Positions 33,410 to 40,142 of a DNA stretch of 64,000 nt are shown here, in pieces. The notes beneath the pieces were generated by a model, which saw nothing but the letters and a program-made list of their open reading frames with translations, searched no databases and was not told where the DNA came from. The DNA comes from AC-32 sp963763475 (GTDB taxonomy: Bacteria; Actinomycetota; Thermoleophilia; Gaiellales; Gaiellaceae), in NCBI GenBank assembly GCA_963763475.1, contig CAVXOR010000001.1:310001-374000 (forward strand), given 5' to 3'. The position numbers and the translations under genes are program-made. Positions within the stretch are counted from its first letter, which is position 1; each line of letters starts with the position of its first letter.

Positions 33410-34369
33410 TTAGGACTGCCGGAGTTCTAGGACAGCACCCGTAAGGGTGGCGGTTGGTCGAAAGCCGAGGGACTCGTTGAGGTGCCGCATGACGGTGTTT
33501 TCTTCTGCGTTCGCGGTTGAGACGACCTCGACCTCGGGATGATCGGCTCGGAGTCGCCGGAGCGACTCCAGCTTCACGGCCCGTGCGAGGCCTAGTCCGC
33601 GCAGAGCCGCGACCGTCCCGGTGTCGTCGGTGAAGCCCAGTTTCGAGCCGCGCGAGACGCGGAGCTCGGTGAACGCACCTACCCGGCAGTGGTCGTCCAT
33701 GGCGACGGTCAGCCGCATCTCACGATCGCGGCGCACGAGCGACTCCTCGGATGCCCGCACGCTCTCGCCTGATCCGCTCGGAATCTCCATTCCCTCCGGG
33801 CCGGGAGCGTCGTCCATTGCCGCTCGCGCTTCCACGTACGCGGTGAGGTGCTCGTCAGGGACGCGCTCGAGCCAGGTGATGAGCTGGAAACCCTCGGGGA
33901 TGCGTGGCTCCGGTAGGGCTGCCGCACGCAGGTCGAGCACCGACCGCACGACCCGGTCCTCGGCTACGGCTCCGACGTGTGCGGCGAAGCCGGCGCCCGC
34001 GGCAGCCGCGTAGCTGCCTCGCAGCGCCCTTACCTCGAGCTGGCGCGCACGTTCGAGCACCCGTGCGAGAAGGGCACTCCCCAGGCCGCGCCGTCGCTTC
34101 GCAGGCGCGACGAGAAGGTCGAGAAAGGCCGCCGTCGGCCCGTGCACGTAGAGAGACGCTGATCCCCGGTCGGCGAGCCAGTGGCAGCTCGTGCGCGTCG
34201 TCGGCTGATAGCGGTAGAAGGCGATGACGTCCTCCACCCCTCGCAGGGGTTCTCCTGGTTGAAGCTCTTTGTGGCAGGCGACCTCAATCGCGTGAAAGCG
34301 CGCGAGGACCTCATCTGGCGCCGCGTGCGCGTCTACCTCCGCGATCTCGATCGGCTTTCGTCCTGCCAC
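33410..34369 (-). CDS. Tandem-domain GNAT acetyltransferase
   Basis: A 319-residue protein with two GNAT domains. The first has its acetyl-CoA loop in VAPAKRRRGLGSALLARVL (about residues 86-104). The second has TGTVAALRGLGLARAVKLES, about residues 252-271, followed by NAEENTVMRHLNESLGF. Two-domain GNATs of this layout resemble mycothiol synthase or antibiotic-modifying enzymes, but the substrate is not known. It fills the segment between repeat copy 1 and the degenerate copy at 34408. Confidence 0.85.
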   Translation of the reverse strand: MAGRKPIEIAEVDAHAAPDEVLARFHAIEVACHKELQPGEPLRGVEDVIAFYRYQPTTRTSCHWLADRGSASLYVHGPTAAFLDLLVAPAKRRRGLGSALLARVLERARQLEVRALRGSYAAAAGAGFAAHVGAVAEDRVVRSVLDLRAAALPEPRIPEGFQLITWLERVPDEHLTAYVEARAAMDDAPGPEGMEIPSGSGESVRASEESLVRRDREMRLTVAMDDHCRVGAFTELRVSRGSKLGFTDDTGTVAALRGLGLARAVKLESLRRLRADHPEVEVVSTANAEENTVMRHLNESLGFRPTATLTGAVLELRQS

Positions 34370-34407
34370 AGATGAGGATCAAACACAAACGGAACGGCAG
34401 CCGCGCG

Positions 34408-34435
34408 GAGTCTGTCCCGCGCACTGGTCCAGGCG
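34408..34435 (+). repeat. Degenerate copy of the intergenic repeat
   Basis: TGTCCCGCGCACTGGTCCAG keeps most of the right two thirds of the repeat, and the left end is lost. It lies at the boundary between the GNAT and SDR genes, where a copy would be expected. Confidence 0.6.
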
Positions 34436-34444
34436 TCGACGCCA

Positions 34445-35128
34445 CTAGCCGGCCCCGAGGACTCGCGGGCTTTCGCCGCCTGTGAGCACCGTCACGCGAC
34501 CCGAGACTGAGTCGTCCTCAATCAGTTGCCGGACAGTGGCGACCACTTCCTCGAGGCCGAGAAGCGTCGGTGGAGGCGGAGCGATCTCTTCGAGGGTGCG
34601 CGTTTCTAGTGCGCCGCGCACCGTGTCCGTCGCCACCGTATGCGGGCAGACGCAGTTGACACGCACACCCTCGGTCGTGCCGAGTGCGCTCGTTAGCCGA
34701 ACTAAGCCGGCTTTCGCAACGGCGTATTCGACGCCGCGGTAAGAACCGCCTCCAAGTGCGGCCGAAGACGCGATGTTGACGACACAACCCGGCCGTTTGG
34801 CGAGCGAGGGAAGCGCGTGCTTGATTGCCTCCATGGCGGAGAGGAGGTTGAGCTCGAGAGGCGACCGCCAGTCATCGTTGATCGGAAAGGTCGGAGAGGA
34901 GTAGCCGCCCGCGTTGTTGACGAGTACGTCCAGACCGGCCAGGTGCTCGATCGCCTCCGCAACCATTCGTCGGGCTTCGCCGGGGTGGCTGAGATCCACC
35001 GCGATCTGGGAGTCGGCGCGGTCAGCGACTACCACCCGCGCGCCGGCCGCCTCGAGATCAGTGGCGATCGCGGCGCCGATACCCGATGCGCCTCCTGTGA
35101 CAAGCGCGGCGCTTCCCGCTAACTCCAC
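34445..35128 (-). CDS. Short-chain dehydrogenase/reductase
   Basis: A 227-residue NAD(P)-dependent SDR. The cofactor motif is TGGASGIG (about residues 11-18), NNAG is at about residue 71, the catalytic Ser is in NIASSAALGG, and YAVAK carries the catalytic Tyr and Lys. At 227 residues it is slightly short but complete. GTG 35128 begins the first strand. The substrate is unknown. Confidence 0.88.
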   Translation of the reverse strand: MELAGSAALVTGGASGIGAAIATDLEAAGARVVVADRADSQIAVDLSHPGEARRMVAEAIEHLAGLDVLVNNAGGYSSPTFPINDDWRSPLELNLLSAMEAIKHALPSLAKRPGCVVNIASSAALGGGSYRGVEYAVAKAGLVRLTSALGTTEGVRVNCVCPHTVATDTVRGALETRTLEEIAPPPPTLLGLEEVVATVRQLIEDDSVSGRVTVLTGGESPRVLGAG

Positions 35129-35162
35129 GAGCTCGCTTTGCCCCGTGCGTCCACACCTGACG

Positions 35163-35196
35163 CCTCTGGTGACATTCCCTCACACTGGCCCAGGCG
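35163..35196 (+). repeat. 34-bp intergenic repeat, copy 2
   Basis: Starts CCTCTGGTGACATTC, ends CACTGGCCCAGGCG. It sits 35 bp upstream of the SDR start. The stretch from 35197 to 35381 carries no convincing gene. Confidence 0.88.
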
Positions 35197-35381
35197 GGTG
35201 TCATGCCGTCCGCAGCCGCGCGAGAAGAGGCCGGATGCCTGCCCGGCCTCTGCTCGTTCTCGCGGAATCAACCGTCTAGCAACGATGTCGCCGGTGTTGC
35301 CGCCGATCGACTGGCGCCACGCCGCAGGTTCCACCTTCGAACGTCGCACCGAACACGAGAGCCGTTCCCTGGGCCGGTAGT

Positions 35382-35756
35382 TCAAGCCTCGGAAAGACGA
35401 CTGGCGAACTCGTACAAGTTTCCGTCCGGAGCGCGGACGTGGATCCACTCCCAGCAGCTGTCGCGCTCGGTCGCGCCCACGACCTCGACGCCCGCAGCCT
35501 CGAACTCGCGGCGCGCCGTATGAACATTGTCGACCTCGAAGAGAGGGACGGGGCCATTCGCCTGCTCTCCGAAGAACTCGTAGTACGGGTCTCCGGGCGC
35601 CATGACCTGCACCTCGTCCCCCTCCGACGTCGTGAATTCAACAGTGGTCGGTTCCTCGAAGTTGACGCGCAGGCCGAGGACGTCGCGGAGGAAGCCGACC
35701 ATCGCCTCATAGCGATCGGTCCGGATCCCGACCCATCGGACGTTCCGCACTTCCAT
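35382..35756 (-). CDS. VOC-family (glyoxalase/bleomycin-resistance fold) protein
   Basis: A 124-residue protein with two beta-alpha-beta-beta-beta modules. The first begins VRWVGIRTDRYEAMVGFLRD. The second includes PLFEVDNVHTARREFEAAGV and ends HVRAPDGNLYEFASR, where Glu is a usual metal ligand. The substrate is unknown. The ATG is leaderless (TAGACT upstream). It lies between repeat copies 2 and 3. Confidence 0.85.
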   Translation of the reverse strand: MEVRNVRWVGIRTDRYEAMVGFLRDVLGLRVNFEEPTTVEFTTSEGDEVQVMAPGDPYYEFFGEQANGPVPLFEVDNVHTARREFEAAGVEVVGATERDSCWEWIHVRAPDGNLYEFASRLSEA

Positions 35757-35764
35757 CCGAGCCC

Positions 35765-35770
35765 AGTCTA
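35765..35770 (-). promoter_or_regulatory. -10 hexamer TAGACT, leaderless type
   Basis: On the minus strand TAGACT ends 8 nt before the VOC gene ATG at 35756, between that gene and repeat copy 3. Confidence 0.45.
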
Positions 35771-35784
35771 GGTCCGGTCACTCA

Positions 35785-35818
35785 GTTCGAGGGACGTTCC
35801 CGCACGCTGGCCCAGGAG
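35785..35818 (+). repeat. 34-bp intergenic repeat, copy 3
   Basis: Starts GTTCGAGGGACGTTC and ends CGCTGGCCCAGGAG. It is the most diverged of the eight good copies at its left end. It lies upstream of the VOC gene promoter. Confidence 0.8.
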
Positions 35819-36043
35819 AGAGTTAATTGCCGCTGCCGTAGATGCCCTGCTGGGCGGTTGCAGAGCCTTGCGCGGCGTTACGAACTGCCTCTCGCGCATC
35901 TTGGCCCGCAAGCGCCTTTGTCGCGCTCGCTCAGCTTCGATGCGTTGGTGTTCGCTCCGGTGCCGACGAGCTTCGTATCGCCTCCACAGGTTTATTTGCT
36001 CGCCTCCTTCCGCCGAATTGTATGACGTCGCGCCGCCGCCTTT
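35819..36043 (+). other. Repeat-bounded segment without a convincing gene
   Basis: This 225-bp stretch between two repeat copies has no open frame with a recognisable start signal or family. A 75-codon frame starting at 35842 runs into the next repeat, is Ser/Arg/Ala-rich and lacks a ribosome binding site. The base composition is visibly less GC-rich than in the core regions. Confidence 0.6.
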
Positions 36044-36077
36044 CCTCTAGTGACATTCCCGCCCACTGACCCAGCCG
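36044..36077 (+). repeat. 34-bp intergenic repeat, copy 4
   Basis: Starts CCTCTAGTGACATTC, ends CACTGACCCAGCCG. It lies 17 bp beyond the 3' end of the peptidase E gene. Confidence 0.82.
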
Positions 36078-36093
36078 AGCGGCGCGTTGCCTT

Positions 36094-36789
36094 CTAGCCC
36101 TTTCCGCTTGCTACCGGGCTGGGGGTGAACAGCCTCCAGTTCCCCTCGGAGACGACTTCGACGGTGCCGTCGACCACTTGGATCGCGGTCTCGTCGTCGA
36201 TCGCGTATGCCGGACCCTCAATCCCCGCCGCCCAACTCTCGGCTTCGGCCATCGTGTTCCCCGGCAGATCCTCGTGAGCCAGGTGCGGGCAGATCGAGAA
36301 GTCGACGAATCCGAGCGTTTCGTCCCCACCGGTGGGTGGCTTCCACTGGACGAAGTCCTCGCCGATACGCGGGGTCATCACCATGCTCCCGGCGCTCAGT
36401 CCCACCCAGACCATCTCGTGTAGCGACGGTAGGAGGTCCGCCAACCCGGATTGCCGCATCCAGTGGCACAGATACAAGGCATCGCCGCCATTCACCAATA
36501 GGACGTCTGTCTCTCGAACCCATGACACCCAGCGTTCCTGGTCGATGCTGGGCAGCGCGGTCAGCTCCAACACTCCCACGGACTTCCAACCCAGTTCGCA
36601 CATGGGGCAGCGGGGCTCCTGTCCGCTGATGAAATTCCATGCTCTGCCAGGACCGGCCATTGGGTGCGCGTACGACGCGGTGGGGATGCAGAGAGCGTCG
36701 GACTCAGCGATCGGCTTCCCCAAGAGGTCGACGAGTGCGTCGTGGATGCTGGTGTTCTTGATGCCGGCGGACGTGAGAAGAAGCTTCAT
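36094..36789 (-). CDS. Peptidase E-like (S51 family) protein
   Basis: A 231-residue protein of the S51/peptidase E class I glutamine-amidotransferase-like fold. The nucleophile elbow is GLSAGSMV with Ser 132. LLVNGGDALYLCHWMR is the conserved GG(D/N) loop. PepE enzymes cleave Asp-X dipeptides. ATG 36789 has a strong AGGAGG ribosome binding site about 5 nt upstream. It lies between repeat copies 4 and 5. Confidence 0.85.
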   Translation of the reverse strand: MKLLLTSAGIKNTSIHDALVDLLGKPIAESDALCIPTASYAHPMAGPGRAWNFISGQEPRCPMCELGWKSVGVLELTALPSIDQERWVSWVRETDVLLVNGGDALYLCHWMRQSGLADLLPSLHEMVWVGLSAGSMVMTPRIGEDFVQWKPPTGGDETLGFVDFSICPHLAHEDLPGNTMAEAESWAAGIEGPAYAIDDETAIQVVDGTVEVVSEGNWRLFTPSPVASGKG

Positions 36790-36897
36790 GCGGCCTCCTG
36801 GAGTCGTTACTGCAGGCGAGTTCTTACGGATCCGTTCGCGGTAGAGACCGGCAGACCACCAAAAACTCATCGGGTCCGCCCAGATCGAACCTCCCCT

Positions 36898-36931
36898 CCT
36901 CGGGGGACATTCTCGAACGCTGGCCCAGGCG
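36898..36931 (+). repeat. 34-bp intergenic repeat, copy 5
   Basis: Starts CCTCGGGGGACATTC, ends CGCTGGCCCAGGCG. It lies between the divergent peptidase E gene and the hypothetical gene at 36953. The latter's -10 hexamer starts 9 nt after the repeat. Confidence 0.86.
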
Positions 36932-36939
36932 AGTCCACC

Positions 36940-36945
36940 TATCCT
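36940..36945 (+). promoter_or_regulatory. -10 hexamer TATCCT next to the repeat
   Basis: TATCCT ends 7 nt before GTG 36953. Repeat copy 5 occupies the region where a -35 element would lie. Confidence 0.45.
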
Positions 36946-36952
36946 CGCGCTC

Positions 36953-37402
36953 GTGAAGAGCGCCTGGCTCAACCTGCGAGCGAGCAGGTACTTCATCGGG
37001 CCTTACAGCGACACGCCGGACTTCACCATCCTTGGCCCGCCGCCTTACTACGTCCTCTCCGAAGGCTGCTCGCCCGAAGAGTTGGGCCGGACGATCCGCT
37101 TGGCGCTCGAAGCCTCCAGCGAAGAGAGCACCTCCGGCGACGAGTACGCTCGCCTCGCCGACGAACGGACCCTCGCGCTCGCTCGGCTCGCGAGGGTCAA
37201 AGATCGCCGCACGTTCGAGCGCGGCGCTCGCCTCGTGGAGTTTGACCTCCGTGCCTCAGGCGAGATTCTGGTGACGCCCTCCTTCAGGAAGCGCGGATAT
37301 TGGGAGCCCTCTCCAGAGGCCCACTGGATTCGTCTCACTCGCCCGACAGACGCTGATCTCGGTCATGCTGCAATTAAGGCTGCGGCACGCTCGACCGCCT
37401 AG
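36953..37402 (+). CDS. Hypothetical protein, possibly CdiI-like immunity protein
   Basis: A 149-residue soluble protein. The segment GPPPYYVLSEGCSPEELGRT and the following LALEAS recall the contact-dependent growth-inhibition immunity family (DUF1436/CdiI). This is a weak resemblance, and no CdiA toxin is nearby. Start GTG 36953 is supported by the leaderless -10. Its stop lies 1 nt before repeat copy 6. Confidence 0.6.
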   Translation: MKSAWLNLRASRYFIGPYSDTPDFTILGPPPYYVLSEGCSPEELGRTIRLALEASSEESTSGDEYARLADERTLALARLARVKDRRTFERGARLVEFDLRASGEILVTPSFRKRGYWEPSPEAHWIRLTRPTDADLGHAAIKAAARSTA

Positions 37403-37403
37403 A

Positions 37404-37437
37404 CCTCTGGTGACATTCGCGAACTCTGGCCCAGCCG
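37404..37437 (+). repeat. 34-bp intergenic repeat, copy 6
   Basis: Starts CCTCTGGTGACATTC, ends CTCTGGCCCAGCCG. It begins 1 nt after the stop of the preceding gene. Confidence 0.86.
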
Positions 37438-37520
37438 AGGCTGTGCGCGCGGTTTGTGGAACGCCATCGCCGCCATGGAAGCCCTGTTAGCGTCAGCCCG
37501 GCCTGCACACCGCGGAAACC

Positions 37521-38018
37521 ATGACCGACGACGCGATCCAGATCCGCGAGTTTCGCGAAGGAGACCTCGACGCCGTCGTCGCGTTCTCGCTCCGCGCCTG
37601 GGAGCCGGTCTTTGACTCGCTTCGCGAAGTCCTCGGCGATGAGATCTTCCTCCGCTTGCACCCCGACTGGCGCTCCAGCCAGGCCGAAGCAGTGAAGTCG
37701 AGCTGTCTAAGCGAGCAGCGCGACGTCTTCGTGGCGGTCGCCGACGGAAGGCCGGTCGGATTCGCCGCAGTCGCGCTAAACGCGTTCCACGAGGGCATGG
37801 GCGTAATCGAGATCATCGGTGTCGACCCAGACCACCAGCGGCGAGGGATCAGCTCCCGGCTCACGGAGCACGCCACCGAGTACATGCTGCGCCACGGCAT
37901 GGACATCGCGGTCGTCGAGACGGGCGGCGATCCCGGCCACGCACCTGCGCGGGCGGCATACGAAGCCACCGGCTTCACGCTGCTTCCGGTCGCCCGCTAT
38001 TTCCGAATGCTCGGGTGA
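37521..38018 (+). CDS. GNAT acetyltransferase
   Basis: A 165-residue single-domain N-acetyltransferase. It shows IREFREGDLDAVVAFSLRAW, the acetyl-CoA-binding GVDPDHQRRGISSRLTEHA (about residues 101-119) and ARAAYEATGFTLLPVARYFR. The substrate is unknown. The stop codon TGA at 38016-38018 lies within repeat copy 7, so the repeat supplies the end of the gene. Confidence 0.9.
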   Translation: MTDDAIQIREFREGDLDAVVAFSLRAWEPVFDSLREVLGDEIFLRLHPDWRSSQAEAVKSSCLSEQRDVFVAVADGRPVGFAAVALNAFHEGMGVIEIIGVDPDHQRRGISSRLTEHATEYMLRHGMDIAVVETGGDPGHAPARAAYEATGFTLLPVARYFRMLG

Positions 38019-38042
38019 CATTCGCGCACGCTGGCCCAAGCG
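38009..38042 (+). repeat. 34-bp intergenic repeat, copy 7
   Basis: Starts GCTCGGGTGACATTC, ends CGCTGGCCCAAGCG. It overlaps the last three codons of the GNAT gene and contains its stop codon. Confidence 0.86.
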
Positions 38043-38109
38043 ACGCATACGCTTCCCGGCGGCCGATGCGCTCGTGTCGATCTCCGTGCGGTCGCGGACT
38101 GAGGTCCAG

Positions 38110-38143
38110 CCTCGGGTGACATTCCCGCACACTGGCCACGTCA
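38110..38143 (+). repeat. 34-bp intergenic repeat, copy 8
   Basis: Starts CCTCGGGTGACATTC, continues CCGCACACTGGCC and then diverges at its right end. Only 67 bp separate it from copy 7, too little for a gene. Confidence 0.84.
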
Positions 38144-38212
38144 GCGCGTGACCTGTGGCGAAGTGCGAGACTCGCCGTGAGGGGTCTTGCTTTCAATGAA
38201 AGAGGGTTCACG

Positions 38213-38494
38213 ATGGCCGTCGGCATTCGCATCAAGCTCGCGGGAATCACCGAAGAGCAGTTCGACCATGTACACGACCAGGTCAACCCCGATCGAACGC
38301 CGCCGAAGGGGCTGCTCTTTCACGCTTCGGGGCCGATCGACGGTGGTTGGGGGATCATCGACTTCTGGGAGTCGCGCGCTGATTTCGACGCCTTCGCACC
38401 ACGGATCGCGGAAGGAATGACGGCGGCGGGAACCGAGCCGCAGGGCCCACCAGACATCAAGGAGTTCCCCGTGCACGAGATGATCGGGGCTTAG
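38213..38494 (+). CDS. Small ABM-like (dimeric alpha-beta barrel) protein
   Basis: A 93-residue protein with the strand-helix pattern of antibiotic biosynthesis monooxygenase-like dimeric barrels: GIRIKLAGITEEQFDHVHDQ, GPIDGGWGIIDFWESRADFD and FPVHEMIGA. The function is unknown. ATG 38213 has an AGAGGG ribosome binding site 7 nt upstream and was chosen over an ATG 36 nt earlier. It is the last gene clearly bounded by the repeat. Confidence 0.78.
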   Translation: MAVGIRIKLAGITEEQFDHVHDQVNPDRTPPKGLLFHASGPIDGGWGIIDFWESRADFDAFAPRIAEGMTAAGTEPQGPPDIKEFPVHEMIGA

Positions 38495-38572
38495 CGCCCG
38501 AGCGACGATCCTTCGTGGCGAAGACATGCGTGGCCGGCGGCCATGGCCAGGCGGCCGCCCCCGGTGAACCGT

Positions 38573-38603
38573 CTGGCGTCGTTCGGTAACCCTGGCCCAT
38601 GCC
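38573..38603 (+). repeat. Degenerate copy of the intergenic repeat
   Basis: GTTCGGTAACCCTGGCCCAT, about 38582-38601, resembles the central and right parts of the repeat. It lies 80 bp after the preceding gene, where a copy would close the segment. A CGACAAGGAC decamer follows at 38651-38660. Confidence 0.4.
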
Positions 38604-38745
38604 AGCGCCGGTCGCCTGATCGGCAGCGCGGCGACGGTCGCTGCGACAGGCGACAAGGACTAGGCTGGCATATCGGCGGATGCGAGTGCGTCCCCGGCGC
38701 ATGATCCTCGCTCCGTCTGAACGCTGGCGACCCAAGGAGGGCGAC

Positions 38746-39606
38746 ATGAGCATCGCAACCACCGGGCAGACCATCACCGAGCGGGAGGCAGCCCAGGTCC
38801 AGCGCGCGAACGCCTCTAGCGCCAAACCCGTTGTCTTCGTTCACGGGCTCTGGCTGCTGCCTTCGAGCTGGGACAACTGGATGACCTTGTTCGAGGAGGC
38901 CGGTTACGTCGGGCTGACACCGAGCTGGCCCGACGATCCAGAAACGGTTGACGAAGCCCGGGCGAACCCGGACGTCCTCGCCAAGAAGACCTTGGAGCAG
39001 GTCGCTGATCACACCACCGAGATCATCAATGCCTTGGACGAGAAACCAGTGCTAATCGGGCACTCGACCGGGGGCTTGCTTGCACAGATGCTCGCGGGCC
39101 GGGGCCTCTCGGCGGCCACCGTAGCGATCGACCCCGGAGTCTTCCGCGGCGTTCTGCCGCTGCCGGGCTCGGTGCTCAAGGGGGTGGGCCCGTTCCTGGT
39201 CAACCCACGCACGCGCGGCCGCGCGATCACGCTCACGTTCGATCAGTTCAAGTACGGCTGGGCGAACGCGCTGGAGGAGAAGGAGGCGAAGGAGCTCTAC
39301 GACTCGTTCCACGTCGCCGGCTCCGGGGTCTCTCTCGTGCAGATGGGCAACGCGAACCTCAACCCGTGGACGGAGGCGAAGGTGAACACGAAGAACCCCG
39401 ACCGCGGTCCCCTGCTCATCATCGACGGCGAGAAGGATCACACGGTGCCGTGGGCGATCGCGAACGCCGCCTACAAGCGGCAGAGGCACAACCCCGGCGT
39501 GACCGAGATCGTGAAGATGCCGAATCGAGGTCACTCCCTCACGATCGACCACGGGTGGCGCGAAGTCGCCGAGACGTCGCTCGAGTTCGTCAAGCGGTTC
39601 GCATGA
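38746..39606 (+). CDS. Alpha/beta hydrolase
   Basis: A 286-residue alpha/beta hydrolase. FVHGLWLLPSSWDNW is the oxyanion region, GHSTGGLLAQ the nucleophile elbow (Ser about residue 107), IDGEKDHTVPW holds the acid Asp and NRGHSLTIDHGW the His. The short N-terminal leader is not a signal peptide. ATG 38746 follows a full AAGGAGG ribosome binding site. The substrate is unknown. Confidence 0.88.
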   Translation: MSIATTGQTITEREAAQVQRANASSAKPVVFVHGLWLLPSSWDNWMTLFEEAGYVGLTPSWPDDPETVDEARANPDVLAKKTLEQVADHTTEIINALDEKPVLIGHSTGGLLAQMLAGRGLSAATVAIDPGVFRGVLPLPGSVLKGVGPFLVNPRTRGRAITLTFDQFKYGWANALEEKEAKELYDSFHVAGSGVSLVQMGNANLNPWTEAKVNTKNPDRGPLLIIDGEKDHTVPWAIANAAYKRQRHNPGVTEIVKMPNRGHSLTIDHGWREVAETSLEFVKRFA

Positions 39607-39656
39607 GGACCTACTCGGACTAAGATCGCACAGCAAGCGAAGAGGAGGGACGCACG

Positions 39657-40091
39657 ATGGCGAAGAGCGTTCGCGACGCGATGACTGGCGATCCCCGCTC
39701 AATCGGCGCAACAGCATCGGTGGTCGAGGCCGCGCGACTGATGCGAGAGCAACACATCGGCTCGCTTCCGATCACCGACGGCGACAAGCTTGTCGGCATG
39801 ATCACCGATCGAGACATCACGACGAGAGTGGTCGCCGAGGCGGCAGACCCCAAAGTGACCTCGGTTGGTGACGTCTACTCTCGGGACCTCATCACCGTCG
39901 AGCCCGACGAAGACCTCCAGGAGGCGCTGCAACTCATGGCCCATCACCAGGTTCGGCGGCTGCCCGTTGTCAAAGACGACAGGCTCGTCGGCATCGTCGC
40001 CCAGGCCGACATCGCCCTCGCCGAGAACGAGAAGAAGACGGGTGAGCTTGTCGAGGCGATCTCCGAGCCCTCTGACGGAGAGCGCAGGTAG
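39657..40091 (+). CDS. Tandem CBS-domain protein
   Basis: A 144-residue protein consisting of two CBS domains, usually an adenine-nucleotide sensor pair. The first spans VRDAMTGDPRSIGATASV to DKLVGMITDRDI, the second VGDVYSRDLITVEPDEDL to DRLVGIVAQADIALAE. No catalytic domain is attached. A GAGGAGGG ribosome binding site precedes the ATG. Confidence 0.92.
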   Translation: MAKSVRDAMTGDPRSIGATASVVEAARLMREQHIGSLPITDGDKLVGMITDRDITTRVVAEAADPKVTSVGDVYSRDLITVEPDEDLQEALQLMAHHQVRRLPVVKDDRLVGIVAQADIALAENEKKTGELVEAISEPSDGERR

Positions 40092-40097
40092 CGACCG

Positions 40098-40115
40098 CCC
40101 GACCGCACGGTCGGG
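40098..40115 (+). terminator. Hairpin between convergent genes
   Basis: CCCGACCG (40098-40105) and CGGTCGGG (40108-40115) form a perfect 8-bp inverted repeat 6 nt after the CBS gene stop. The TIR-like gene converges from the other side. No U-tract is seen. Confidence 0.5.
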
Positions 40116-40142
40116 TCAGCCCTGGTCGCCCGTCGCGAGTAC

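Noticed and set aside
35842..36069. A 75-codon frame in the segment between repeat copies 3 and 4
   Set aside because: It has no ribosome binding site or leaderless hexamer, shows no family features and reads into the repeat itself.
38043..38109. Small RNA or gene between repeat copies 7 and 8
   Set aside because: Only 67 bp, with no promoter hexamer, hairpin or frame that could be supported.
33351..38143. Classical integron with attC sites
   Set aside because: The repeat contains no RYYYAAC/GTTRRRY core pair, no imperfect palindrome with covarying arms, and no IntI gene is present. Gene orientations are mixed. The cassette-like layout is reported, but not as a known integron.
33351..38143. 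CRISPR array
   Set aside because: Spacers are 67 to about 1800 bp and hold whole genes. No cas gene is present.
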